Origin: an uncultured Bacteroides sp.
Lineage (GTDB): Bacteria; Bacteroidota; Bacteroidia; Bacteroidales; Bacteroidaceae
NCBI RefSeq assembly: GCF_963666545.1
Contig: NZ_OY762899.1
Coordinates: 620,001-684,000 of the forward strand
Direction: 5' to 3'
DNA: 64,000 bases
Both the position numbers and the translations under genes were made by a program. Within the stretch, counting starts at the first letter, position 1; each line of letters begins with the position of its first letter. Below the pieces are notes generated by a model. That model saw only the letters and a list, made by a program, of their open reading frames with translations. It did not search any database and had not been told where the DNA came from. Below, one piece after another: positions 56,687-64,000 of this stretch.

Positions 56687-57841
56687 ATGGACATAGAATA
56701 TGTAAGAAACCGTTTCACAAAACATTTTGACGGAACTACCGGATTTGTGTATGCATCACCCGGACGTATTAACCTCATTGGAGAGCATACCGACTATAAC
56801 GGTGGTTTTGTCTTTCCCGGTGCTATAGACAAAGGCATGATTGCAGAAATCAAGCCCAATGGCACCCAAAAAGTATTAGCCTATTCCATCGACTTAAAAG
56901 ACTATGTCGAATTCGGCCTTAACGAAGAAGATGCCCCACATGCTAGCTGGGCGCGATATATTTTCGGCGTTTGCCGTGAGATGATTAAACGTGGCGTAAA
57001 AGTGGAAGGATTCAATACCGCTTTTGCAGGAGATGTACCTCTGGGTGCCGGCATGTCATCATCCGCAGCACTTGAAAGCACTTACGCTTTCGCTCTGAAC
57101 GAATTGTTCAACGGAAACATAGACAAGTTTGAATTAGCTAAAGTAGGACAGGCAACGGAACACAACTATTGTGGTGTTAACTGCGGAATCATGGATCAAT
57201 TTGCATCTGTATTTGGGAAAGCAGGAAGCCTCATCCGCTTAGATTGTCGTTCTTTAGAATACCAATATTTTCCTTTCAAACCGGAAGGTTATCGTTTGGT
57301 GTTGCTCGATTCTGTAGTAAAACACGAATTAGCTTCTTCAGCATACAATAAACGTCGCCAATCTTGCGAGACAGCCGTAGCTGCTATAAAGAAAAACCAT
57401 CCTACAGTAGAATTTCTGAGAGATGCCACTATGGACATGCTCAAGGCAGTTAAAAACGAAATCACCGCTGAAGACTATATGCGTTCAGAATACGTTATTG
57501 AAGAAATTCAACGCGTGTTAGACGTGTGTGATGCTTTGGAAGTTGGAGATTACGAGACAGTTGGTCAGAAGATGTATGAGACTCACCACGGAATGAGTAA
57601 GCTTTACGAAGTAAGCTGTGAGGAACTTGATTTCTTGAACGATTGTGCTAAAGAATGTGGTGTAACCGGTTCGCGCGTAATGGGCGGTGGCTTTGGAGGC
57701 TGCACCATCAACTTAGTGAAAGACGAACTTTACGATAACTTCATTGCAACAGCTAAAAAAGCATTCACTGAAAAGTTTGGTAGAAGTCCTAAAGTGTATG
57801 ACGTAGTCATAGGCGATGGATCGAGAAGAGTTTTAGACTAA
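56687..57841 (+). CDS. galK: Galactokinase
   Basis: 384 residues. The galactokinase signature GRINLIGEHTDYNGG (about 26-40), the GHMP ATP-binding motif PLGAGMSSSAALE (about 120) and the C-terminal GGGFGGCTINLV are present, along with the active-site CGIMDQFAS segment. It phosphorylates alpha-galactose to galactose-1-phosphate, the first Leloir step. galT and galE are not in the window. Ends at an intrinsic terminator. Confidence 0.97.
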   Translation: MDIEYVRNRFTKHFDGTTGFVYASPGRINLIGEHTDYNGGFVFPGAIDKGMIAEIKPNGTQKVLAYSIDLKDYVEFGLNEEDAPHASWARYIFGVCREMIKRGVKVEGFNTAFAGDVPLGAGMSSSAALESTYAFALNELFNGNIDKFELAKVGQATEHNYCGVNCGIMDQFASVFGKAGSLIRLDCRSLEYQYFPFKPEGYRLVLLDSVVKHELASSAYNKRRQSCETAVAAIKKNHPTVEFLRDATMDMLKAVKNEITAEDYMRSEYVIEEIQRVLDVCDALEVGDYETVGQKMYETHHGMSKLYEVSCEELDFLNDCAKECGVTGSRVMGGGFGGCTINLVKDELYDNFIATAKKAFTEKFGRSPKVYDVVIGDGSRRVLD

Positions 57842-57860
57842 AATCATTCTTAACGATACG

Positions 57861-57900
57861 AAAGGCTGACTTGGTAATTCCAAGTCAGCCTTTTATTTTT
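57861..57900 (+). terminator. Terminator of the gal operon
   Basis: A perfect 14-bp stem (57861-57874 with 57880-57893), a 5-base loop and a T-rich tail (57891-57900). Convergent with the GH43 gene, so it may act on both sides. Confidence 0.88.
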
Positions 57901-57944
57901 ATTCTTCCCTCGAAACAACATGCTATTGATGCCCTATTAGGTTT

Positions 57945-58916
57945 CTATCGCACACCTTCTGTCGTCATCTGAATACGCTTTATGGTTCCATCCGGATTGT
58001 AATACAGATGATCTATACATACAGAACGTCGGAAGCTTCCTCCTTGGGTATTGAGTCCGCCATTGTGATAGACGAAATACCAGTCGCCTTTAAATTCGAT
58101 GATGGCTTGATGATTGGTATTTGAATTACCCGCCAATTCGTTCAATATGCCTTTATACTCCCACGGACCATTAATATTACGACTCATGGCATAACATATT
58201 TTTTCGGGAAACTCAGAAGCATAAGATAGGTAGTACCAATCACCACGTTTATGTACCCATGGTGCTTCAGTGAAGCGGGGAAGCGTAACAGGCATAACGG
58301 GGCCATCCAATTCAATCATGTTCTTCTTCAATTTTACGTAATAGCACTGTGTATTCCCCCAAAACAGATAAGCTTGTCCATCATCGTCTATCATAACCGT
58401 AGGGTCAATGTCATCCCAACTGATCTTAGTATATTCGGTCGTCATTTCATTGGTAACTAATGCAGATCCACGAGCATCACGGAAAGGGCCAATAGGAGAA
58501 TCGGACACAGCAACACCGATTGCTTTACCATGAATGGTAGCGTGTTCTACTGCCACATACCAATAGAACTTTCCATCACGTTCTATGACCTGACTTGCCC
58601 ATGCGTCTCCTTTAGCCCAACTGAAATCTTTAGCTTTAAGAGGTACAGGATGTTCTGTCCAGGTTTTCATGTCGGGTGAAGAAAAGACACACCATTCATT
58701 CATCACATAGCGTTCTTGCTTAGCCGGACACTCATCATAGCCGGCATAGATATATACCTTATTATTATAGGTCATCGCTCCCGGATCGGCAGTATATTTA
58801 TGTTTAAACACCGGATTACCGGTAGCAACAAAAGTTGTATCACTCTGCGCCGACAGCCCACAAGAGGCTGCCAAAGCAAGAGTTAACAAAACCAGTCTAT
58901 TCTTTATTCGACTCAT
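57945..58916 (-). CDS. Glycoside hydrolase family 43, probable arabinofuranosidase/xylosidase
   Basis: 323 residues with a signal peptide (cleavage near CGLSAQ). The five-bladed propeller catalytic residues are visible: D44 in YTADPGAM (base), the Asp in DIDPTVMIDDDG (pKa modulator) and the Glu in FTEAPWVHKRG (acid). There is no accessory binding domain. Last gene of the leftward arabinanase-PH protein-GH51-GH43 operon, so action on arabino-oligosaccharides is most likely; xylosidase activity is also possible in this family. Confidence 0.92.
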   Translation of the reverse strand: MSRIKNRLVLLTLALAASCGLSAQSDTTFVATGNPVFKHKYTADPGAMTYNNKVYIYAGYDECPAKQERYVMNEWCVFSSPDMKTWTEHPVPLKAKDFSWAKGDAWASQVIERDGKFYWYVAVEHATIHGKAIGVAVSDSPIGPFRDARGSALVTNEMTTEYTKISWDDIDPTVMIDDDGQAYLFWGNTQCYYVKLKKNMIELDGPVMPVTLPRFTEAPWVHKRGDWYYLSYASEFPEKICYAMSRNINGPWEYKGILNELAGNSNTNHQAIIEFKGDWYFVYHNGGLNTQGGSFRRSVCIDHLYYNPDGTIKRIQMTTEGVR

Positions 58917-58921
58917 TCTCT

Positions 58922-60910
58922 TTATTTTGTTGTTTTAGTAAACTTGTAGATAGCAAAGGTATAAGGCTCCAACTGAGCATCTAATGCACCCTCACGAACA
59001 GAAACATTTGTTGTTTTCGGAGTAATAGCAAAGGGTTCCTCAATGGTATTATCTCTATCAAGATCGAGTGAGCTAAGCTTAATGCAAATACCGTCAGTCA
59101 ATGTTTCTTTACCCTTAAGTCCGGCAAAAGTTAATGGCACACGCAAGGTTTTATCCGTTGTATTCACCACCTTTACAATGTATGAATGCGTTGTCGCATC
59201 CCACACCGCACTGGCAAAAAGCCCATCTTGTCCTTCGGCACCTGTAACCGGTTTATTGTTCATCGTTAGTGGAATAACATTAGTACCTTTATTCTGGGCA
59301 TAAAGTTGCTGCACATAGTAGCTTACCGTCCGAACAGAATTTAAATTATCAAACCAGATCATATCCGGACGCCATTGCCAACCTTCAACATGAGCAAACA
59401 AAGGAGCATACGTAGCCATATGAACCACATCGGCATTACGTTCAAGTCCGGTCATGAAGGCTGCTTCTAACAATGAGGCATGAAAATGGTTCCATTTTTT
59501 CCCTTTACCATGACAAGCATATTCTCCGGCAAAAACTTTCGGACCCTTACGGTCATATTTGTCATAACGTGCTCCCTGACTCAAGAACCAGCTTTCGGGA
59601 CGATAGAAGTGTTCATCCACCAAATCGGCTTTCAGACGTTTCATTTCCGGCCAGAGATATTCAAATTCTTTACTTTCAGAGTCAGGTCCGGAACTACCCA
59701 CTATTTTAATTTCAGGATGAGCTTTGCGAATGGCCTTCAAGAACGGTTCAAGACGTTCAGGGTATTCTGGTCCCCACTGTTCATTGCCTATACCGATAAA
59801 CTTCAGGTTGAAAGGAGCAGGATGTCCCATGTCAGCACGTACTTTTCCCCATTTAGAGGTTTCAGGACCATTGGCGAATTCAATTAAATCGAGTGCATCT
59901 TGAATGTAGCTACCCAAATCGCAAACTGCCACATGTGCTTTAGGGTCCGTATTTTGGAACTGACATGATAAGCCACAGCTCAATATAGGCAGCGGAGCAG
60001 CTCCTATCTCTTCGGATAATAAAAAGAACTCATAGAAACCCAGCCCGTAACTTTGATAATAATCCGGGAAGAAACGGTTAGTAAAAGTATACTGCCAACG
60101 ATTCTCATTCAATGGACGATTTTCAACAGGACCGACAGTGTTTTTCCAGTTATAACGGGTATTAAGATCCGTTCCTTCCACAATACATCCACCGGGGAAA
60201 CGAAATACTCCGGGATGAATATCGGCCAAAGCTTGCGCCAAGTCTTTGCGTAAACCATTCTCATGTCCCTTCCACGTATCTACAGGAAAGAGTGAAACAT
60301 GCTCCAGATCAATCGTTCCTTTGGATGCAAGGAAGATACGGAGTGTAGATTTGGCCTCCGTCATATTCGGTTTAAGGATCACTTGATATTTTTTCCACTC
60401 TTTAGAATTAATCGTTAACTCTTGTTTAGCGAAAGGCTGCCCCTCTGTATTACTGTTGGTTTTCACCAATTCTATACGAATTTTCTCAGCAGTTCCACCT
60501 TCAGGTAAACGGGCCCATACTGAAAAACGATATTCTTCTCCGTTCCTTACTCCTATTCCAAAGAAGCCTTCATTGTCCAGTCCGGTATGCTTATGCTCAT
60601 GCCCGGGGTCGGACAAACGTACATAGTGTGGGTTACGTTCAAAAGGACCATCATCCTTCAACGCTACTTTTCCAAAAGTTTTCCATCCCATCAGGTTTTG
60701 AGGGAACTCAAACGAACGGTTCTTTACTAACTCAGCATAGAGCCCACCATCCGCAGCATAATTAATATCTTCAAAAAAGAGCCCATACATAGTGGGCTGA
60801 ATCTCTGCCCCTGTTTTTTTTGTTTGAATGACCAATTCATTGGTTTGCGCATTCAGAGAAAGTCCGGCAGACAAAGCCAAAGAGCCCAATAACGTTCTGT
60901 GTATTCTCAT
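58922..60910 (-). CDS. GH51 alpha-L-arabinofuranosidase
   Basis: 662 residues with a signal peptide (cleavage near SLNAQ). An N-terminal carbohydrate-binding-like region (about 130-220) is embedded before the barrel. The acid/base is E377 in GIGNEQWGPEYPER and the nucleophile E463 in KVFAGEYACHG. A C-terminal beta-sandwich follows. It releases terminal arabinofuranose from arabinan or arabinoxylan oligosaccharides. The stop is five bases from the following GH43 start. Confidence 0.94.
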   Translation of the reverse strand: MRIHRTLLGSLALSAGLSLNAQTNELVIQTKKTGAEIQPTMYGLFFEDINYAADGGLYAELVKNRSFEFPQNLMGWKTFGKVALKDDGPFERNPHYVRLSDPGHEHKHTGLDNEGFFGIGVRNGEEYRFSVWARLPEGGTAEKIRIELVKTNSNTEGQPFAKQELTINSKEWKKYQVILKPNMTEAKSTLRIFLASKGTIDLEHVSLFPVDTWKGHENGLRKDLAQALADIHPGVFRFPGGCIVEGTDLNTRYNWKNTVGPVENRPLNENRWQYTFTNRFFPDYYQSYGLGFYEFFLLSEEIGAAPLPILSCGLSCQFQNTDPKAHVAVCDLGSYIQDALDLIEFANGPETSKWGKVRADMGHPAPFNLKFIGIGNEQWGPEYPERLEPFLKAIRKAHPEIKIVGSSGPDSESKEFEYLWPEMKRLKADLVDEHFYRPESWFLSQGARYDKYDRKGPKVFAGEYACHGKGKKWNHFHASLLEAAFMTGLERNADVVHMATYAPLFAHVEGWQWRPDMIWFDNLNSVRTVSYYVQQLYAQNKGTNVIPLTMNNKPVTGAEGQDGLFASAVWDATTHSYIVKVVNTTDKTLRVPLTFAGLKGKETLTDGICIKLSSLDLDRDNTIEEPFAITPKTTNVSVREGALDAQLEPYTFAIYKFTKTTK

Positions 60911-60935
60911 GGTTTAAAATTTATATATAATTATT

Positions 60936-61334
60936 TTACTCTATTTCAATATTAGGAATTATTCCCTTTATCGCTTCTAAAAAAGCTTCTTCTTGCTCAG
61001 GCTGAACAAAAAGTGGACCTTTATCATGCATAATTTGCAAGCCTTTCTTAAATCTCCAAATAGATCTAATTCCATTGGTAGTAAAGACCTCAGGCTTGCT
61101 GAATATGCTAGTGTATATCAATAGTTCATCGTCTCTTAATATATATTTCTTCCGTACACCTCTCACAGAATAGAAGAGATGAAGCATGAGAAAAATGATA
61201 TAACACAAGAAAAAAGTGCGGTGAAAACAAGATGTGGCAGCAACATAAAATAAGGTTAAAAATAAAATACCGGAAAATAGAATAAGCCAACGATAAACCG
61301 GCTGAATAGATTTAACTTTAAAAACTTTATTCAT
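60936..61334 (-). CDS. Small membrane protein with PH-like domain
   Basis: 132 residues from the ATG at 61334 (MNKVFKVKS), seven bases after the arabinanase stop; a longer reading from 61436 would overlap that gene by almost 100 bases. Two membrane helices (about 17-57) are followed by a cytoplasmic domain like bacterial PH domains (KYILRDDELLIYTSIFSKPE, then GIRSIWRFKKGLQIMHD). Its role in an arabinan operon is unknown. It lies between arabinanase and GH51 on the same strand. Confidence 0.75.
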   Translation of the reverse strand: MNKVFKVKSIQPVYRWLILFSGILFLTLFYVAATSCFHRTFFLCYIIFLMLHLFYSVRGVRKKYILRDDELLIYTSIFSKPEVFTTNGIRSIWRFKKGLQIMHDKGPLFVQPEQEEAFLEAIKGIIPNIEIE

Positions 61335-61341
61335 AGTATTC

Positions 61342-62826
61342 TCATTTAATTCGTTTTCCCCATACCGAACGACCTTTACTATCCAATCCGGTAAAAAGAA
61401 TGGTTTCTTTTTGATTTTCCCAATCGTGTCCCGCAAATATAATCAGATTTTTAATAACTTCCTCTCCTATTCTTATATCCAAAGTCTTTTTATCGCTATT
61501 AAATATCCAAGCACCGCCTTCTTCGAAGGTTCCATCTTCTCTAAAAGAATAAAAAGAAGAAACATTCAATTCCTTTTCGTTAAGTCCGCCCTCACCCCAA
61601 AGAATTTGTCCTGCCTCTAAAGCCCTCTTATGTTGGGGTTCTTGTATACGGATAATCTCCCACTGGCCAACGATCTCTTTACGATGAATAGTAGCAGATT
61701 TAGTGGCAGCATATCGTTCGGGTGACACAACAGGCCATCCATCTGTATTAAAGAATATCTGTCGCACATGAAGCACCATCAACTGATTATCGGGCGAAAG
61801 CCTTGCCTGATGAAACATGAAGAAACGTCCGTCATCTTCCCGCCACACTCCACAATGACCAGTACCAGCCCATCCCGGATGGTTTTTAAACTGATAGGAC
61901 GCTGTGAGTATCGGAAAATTATTTGTAGTATCGGCCAATGCTTGTCCTGCATAATCAAGGAAGGGACCTTCAGGAGAATCGGAACGCCCCACACGCACAT
62001 TATAGGTAGTCATCAATGGATCATAAGAAACAAAGAGAAAGTATTTCTTTAGCTCGGGATTATAAACTATTTCCGGAGCTTCCAGATTATCTTTTTTGTA
62101 ATTAGCACGACGAGCTACTAAATGTCCTTTATCTCCGGCATCTTTTGTCAATCCCGTTTCATCATCCAACTGAACACAATACAGTCCACCAAAGAAAGAG
62201 CCATAATGCATCCACCATTTCCCCGTACTTCCATCCACGATAACACTAGGATCAATAGCGTTCATCGGAGTTTCATTATCGGTTTTCAGCACACAATCTT
62301 TCTGCACACAAGGGCCCTCGGGAGAATTAGATTCTGCTAACCCGATATAGGATGTTTTTCGACCAAAAGCCGATACGCAATAGTAAAGTCTGTACGTATC
62401 ATTATATTTAATAATGTAGGGAGCCCAAATATTGGTTGCCCCTCTCCCATTAGCATTCTTACGAACCCATTGAACAGCTTCTTGAGGGATCTCAGGAAAA
62501 GCCCACCCCATAAATTCCCAGTAAACCAAATCCTTGGAACGACGAACCTGTATATATCCCAAAGGTACACCCTTTTCTTTTGCTTCTTCTTTATTTTCAG
62601 CATAGATGGCATCCGTAGAATACATATAATAATAGTCGCCAAACTTCTTGCAAGCAGGGTCATGCACATTGTAAGTTCCCCATGAACGATAGCTCTCCAT
62701 TTTAGAAAGTGAAGTATAATCATCTACCCAAGGATTAGGCGAAGAGGTAGGAGCAAAAACAATCGATTTGCTACACGAGAGGAGGAGGACAATTATGATG
62801 GCACCCGACAAGATTTGTTTCTGCAT
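61342..62826 (-). CDS. GH43 endo-alpha-1,5-L-arabinanase lipoprotein
   Basis: 494 residues. Lipobox LLLSC (VLLLSCSKS) indicates a lipoprotein, often surface-exposed in Bacteroides. The propeller residues are the Asp in NVHDPACKKFGDYY (base), the Asp in NAIDPSVIVDGS and the Glu in NLEAPEIVY (acid). A histidine-containing AGTGHCGVW segment resembles the arabinanase metal site. The last 120 residues form an extra beta-domain (EIVGQWEIIRIQE and after). It cleaves arabinan chains internally. First gene of the operon, divergent from the HTCS gene. Confidence 0.9.
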   Translation of the reverse strand: MQKQILSGAIIIVLLLSCSKSIVFAPTSSPNPWVDDYTSLSKMESYRSWGTYNVHDPACKKFGDYYYMYSTDAIYAENKEEAKEKGVPLGYIQVRRSKDLVYWEFMGWAFPEIPQEAVQWVRKNANGRGATNIWAPYIIKYNDTYRLYYCVSAFGRKTSYIGLAESNSPEGPCVQKDCVLKTDNETPMNAIDPSVIVDGSTGKWWMHYGSFFGGLYCVQLDDETGLTKDAGDKGHLVARRANYKKDNLEAPEIVYNPELKKYFLFVSYDPLMTTYNVRVGRSDSPEGPFLDYAGQALADTTNNFPILTASYQFKNHPGWAGTGHCGVWREDDGRFFMFHQARLSPDNQLMVLHVRQIFFNTDGWPVVSPERYAATKSATIHRKEIVGQWEIIRIQEPQHKRALEAGQILWGEGGLNEKELNVSSFYSFREDGTFEEGGAWIFNSDKKTLDIRIGEEVIKNLIIFAGHDWENQKETILFTGLDSKGRSVWGKRIK

Positions 62827-62857
62827 AATATTAGTTTATATAACAATGAGTTTTCTG

Positions 62858-62865
62858 CAAAAATA
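62858..62865 (-). promoter_or_regulatory. -7 promoter box of the arabinan operon
   Basis: TATTTTTG on the minus strand, 31 bases before the arabinanase ATG. The -33 position has no TTTG; instead the TGGTGGAC repeat begins exactly 20 bases upstream. Confidence 0.6.
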
Positions 62866-62885
62866 CAGTCTCATCATTGTTGCCG

Positions 62886-62914
62886 TGGTGGACGAATGAA
62901 CATTAATGGTGGAC
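62886..62914. promoter_or_regulatory. Candidate HTCS operator: TGGTGGAC repeats 21 bp apart
   Basis: TGGTGGAC at 62886-62893 and 62907-62914, exactly 21 bases apart, between the divergent arabinanase and HTCS genes. The proximal copy sits at the -33 position of the arabinanase promoter, as expected for an activator contacting RNA polymerase. Binding is inferred. Confidence 0.55.
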
Positions 62915-62951
62915 AATGCACTAGATACTCGATAAAAGAAGAACCTTGTTC

Positions 62952-62981
62952 TTTGTATTGAACGGGAATCTTCTACCTTTG
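62952..62981 (+). promoter_or_regulatory. Promoter of the second HTCS gene
   Basis: TTTG (62952-62955), 18 bases, TACCTTTG (62974-62981), 22 bases before the chosen ATG at 63004. Confidence 0.6.
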
Positions 62982-63003
62982 CCTCATCTATAAGATGACA
63001 GCT

Positions 63004-64000
63004 ATGCGAAAACACTCTTTATTCATCCTACTCTTATTATGGCTTTTATTGATTTCCTTTCCCACACAGGCTCAGGAGTTATTTTCTTCTCGTTACAATA
63101 TTACCTATGTAACGATGAACAATGGTTTGCTACATAATTTCATTGACGATATATACAAAGATCATCGAGGGTTTCTATGGCTATCTACTGCCGGCGGCGG
63201 ATTATCCCGATACGATGGCTACGAATTCGTACATTATAATACCAGCACTCCGCGCACAAAGCTAAAAAGTAATTTCATACGCAATGTTTGCGAAGATGCT
63301 TTCGGGCGACTATGGATCGCATCGGAAGGTGGAACTGATATCCTTGACCTTTCAAGCCTCCAACTAATCATTCCGCTGGATAAACAAAACAAGATTGCGG
63401 CATTGTTGAATCAGCCGGGTATTGGAGTGATTACTGATAGCAGAAAAAATATCTGGCTCTGCTGCGGAAGCTCACTGCACAAAATAGTGTTCGACGAGAA
63501 AGGTGATATTGCCAATACATATGCCCTAACATCCATTCCTCTGCTTATACCTTCGGTGGCCTTGCAAGATGTGGATGAAGACGGTAATATCTGGATGGGA
63601 TTCGGTAACGAAGTGCGTAAAGTCACTGCCGAAGAAAGTGGTATACTTAGGACCACGATCGTATCACCCCGATTGAAATTTGAAGTGGGCACATTTATTT
63701 CTGTATTCAAGGCTAAAGAGAACGAAGTTTGGATTGGAACTGACAGAGGATTATTCAGATATAATAAGAGTGGCGATCTTTTAAAGCATTATCAGCATAC
63801 AAACAATGATCATCGCTCCCTGTCTCAGAACTACATCACCGACCTTGCCATCACAGGTGATAAACAACTGATTGTAGCTACGCTGAAAGGAGCAAATATA
63901 TACAATCCGATCACAGATAGTTTCGAACAGATAGCTCAAGAAGGCTTATCGACGGGAAACAAGCTCAACTCTAATTTTGTAAATTGCCTCTTGGTGGACG
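63004..64000 (+). CDS. Hybrid two-component regulator, N-terminal part (cut by window end)
   Basis: Open from the ATG at 63004 (an in-frame ATG at 62995 is also possible) to the window edge, about 332 residues. A signal peptide (MRKHSLFILLLLWLLLISFP, cleavage near TQAQE) precedes propeller repeats: DIYKDHRGFLWLSTAGGGLS, DAFGRLWIASEGG, DEDGNIWMGFG and ENEVWIGTDRGLFRYN. These match the periplasmic sensor of HTCS proteins; the kinase, receiver and AraC parts must lie beyond base 64000. It is divergent from the arabinan operon and in the position held by the arabinan sensor in B. thetaiotaomicron, as I remember it. Confidence 0.88.
   Translation, partial: MRKHSLFILLLLWLLLISFPTQAQELFSSRYNITYVTMNNGLLHNFIDDIYKDHRGFLWLSTAGGGLSRYDGYEFVHYNTSTPRTKLKSNFIRNVCEDAFGRLWIASEGGTDILDLSSLQLIIPLDKQNKIAALLNQPGIGVITDSRKNIWLCCGSSLHKIVFDEKGDIANTYALTSIPLLIPSVALQDVDEDGNIWMGFGNEVRKVTAEESGILRTTIVSPRLKFEVGTFISVFKAKENEVWIGTDRGLFRYNKSGDLLKHYQHTNNDHRSLSQNYITDLAITGDKQLIVATLKGANIYNPITDSFEQIAQEGLSTGNKLNSNFVNCLLVD

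Overview
The window looks like chromosomal DNA from a Bacteroides or a close relative. Promoters repeatedly match the Bacteroidetes -7 box TANNTTTG, sometimes with TTTG about 20 bases upstream. Two hybrid two-component (HTCS) regulators sit beside glycoside hydrolases, and the secreted enzymes carry Bacteroides-type signal peptides or lipoboxes. The arabinanase/GH51/galK-transporter-galM neighbourhood also resembles, from memory, the B. thetaiotaomicron arabinan region. I see no rRNA, tRNA, CRISPR array, insertion sequence or prophage.

Layout. 1-4.5 kb: phosphate uptake (phoU partial, pstB, pstA, pstC leftward; pstS divergent). 4.6-9.0 kb: glnS, a TPR protein, DedA, then convergent tpx. 9.1-24.9 kb: a glycan locus with a leftward GH31-GH2-GH3 operon, an HTCS regulator and a divergent SGNH acetylesterase-GH97 pair. 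The set fits xyloglucan side-chain trimming, but SusC/SusD and any endoglucanase are absent here. 24.9-28.8 kb: a short promoter-peptide-terminator unit, a HAD protein, a CDF metal exporter, a Crp-like regulator, a candidate small RNA and two lipoproteins. 28.8-36.7 kb: an RND efflux operon flanked by two paralogous AraC regulators, plus free-methionine sulfoxide reductase. 36.7-40.4 kb: a sensor kinase and a 5'-nucleotidase-like enzyme. 40.5-53 kb: housekeeping genes (tex, CPBP protease, LRR protein, ABC-F ATPase, grpE-dnaJ, SPOR lipoprotein, SDR, DEAD-box helicase, a YtxH/holin-like/small-protein trio). 52.9-64 kb: manA, galM-transporter-galK, and an arabinan operon (GH43 arabinanase, PH-like membrane protein, GH51, GH43) divergent from a second HTCS gene cut by the window end.

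How it fits together. Each HTCS probably senses an oligosaccharide in the periplasm and activates the adjacent enzyme genes. Upstream of both HTCS loci I find 8-9 bp direct repeats exactly 21 bp apart, and upstream of the GH31 operon there are 11-bp-phased repeats; these are the best operator candidates. Arabinan breakdown yields arabinose, and the neighbouring gal operon handles galactose, so pectic arabinogalactan is a plausible shared source. The features most worth a second look are the PstS-like segment inside PstC, the two short transcription units at about 24.9 and 27.5 kb, the mirrored regulators around the efflux pump, and a decayed gene near 48.7 kb.
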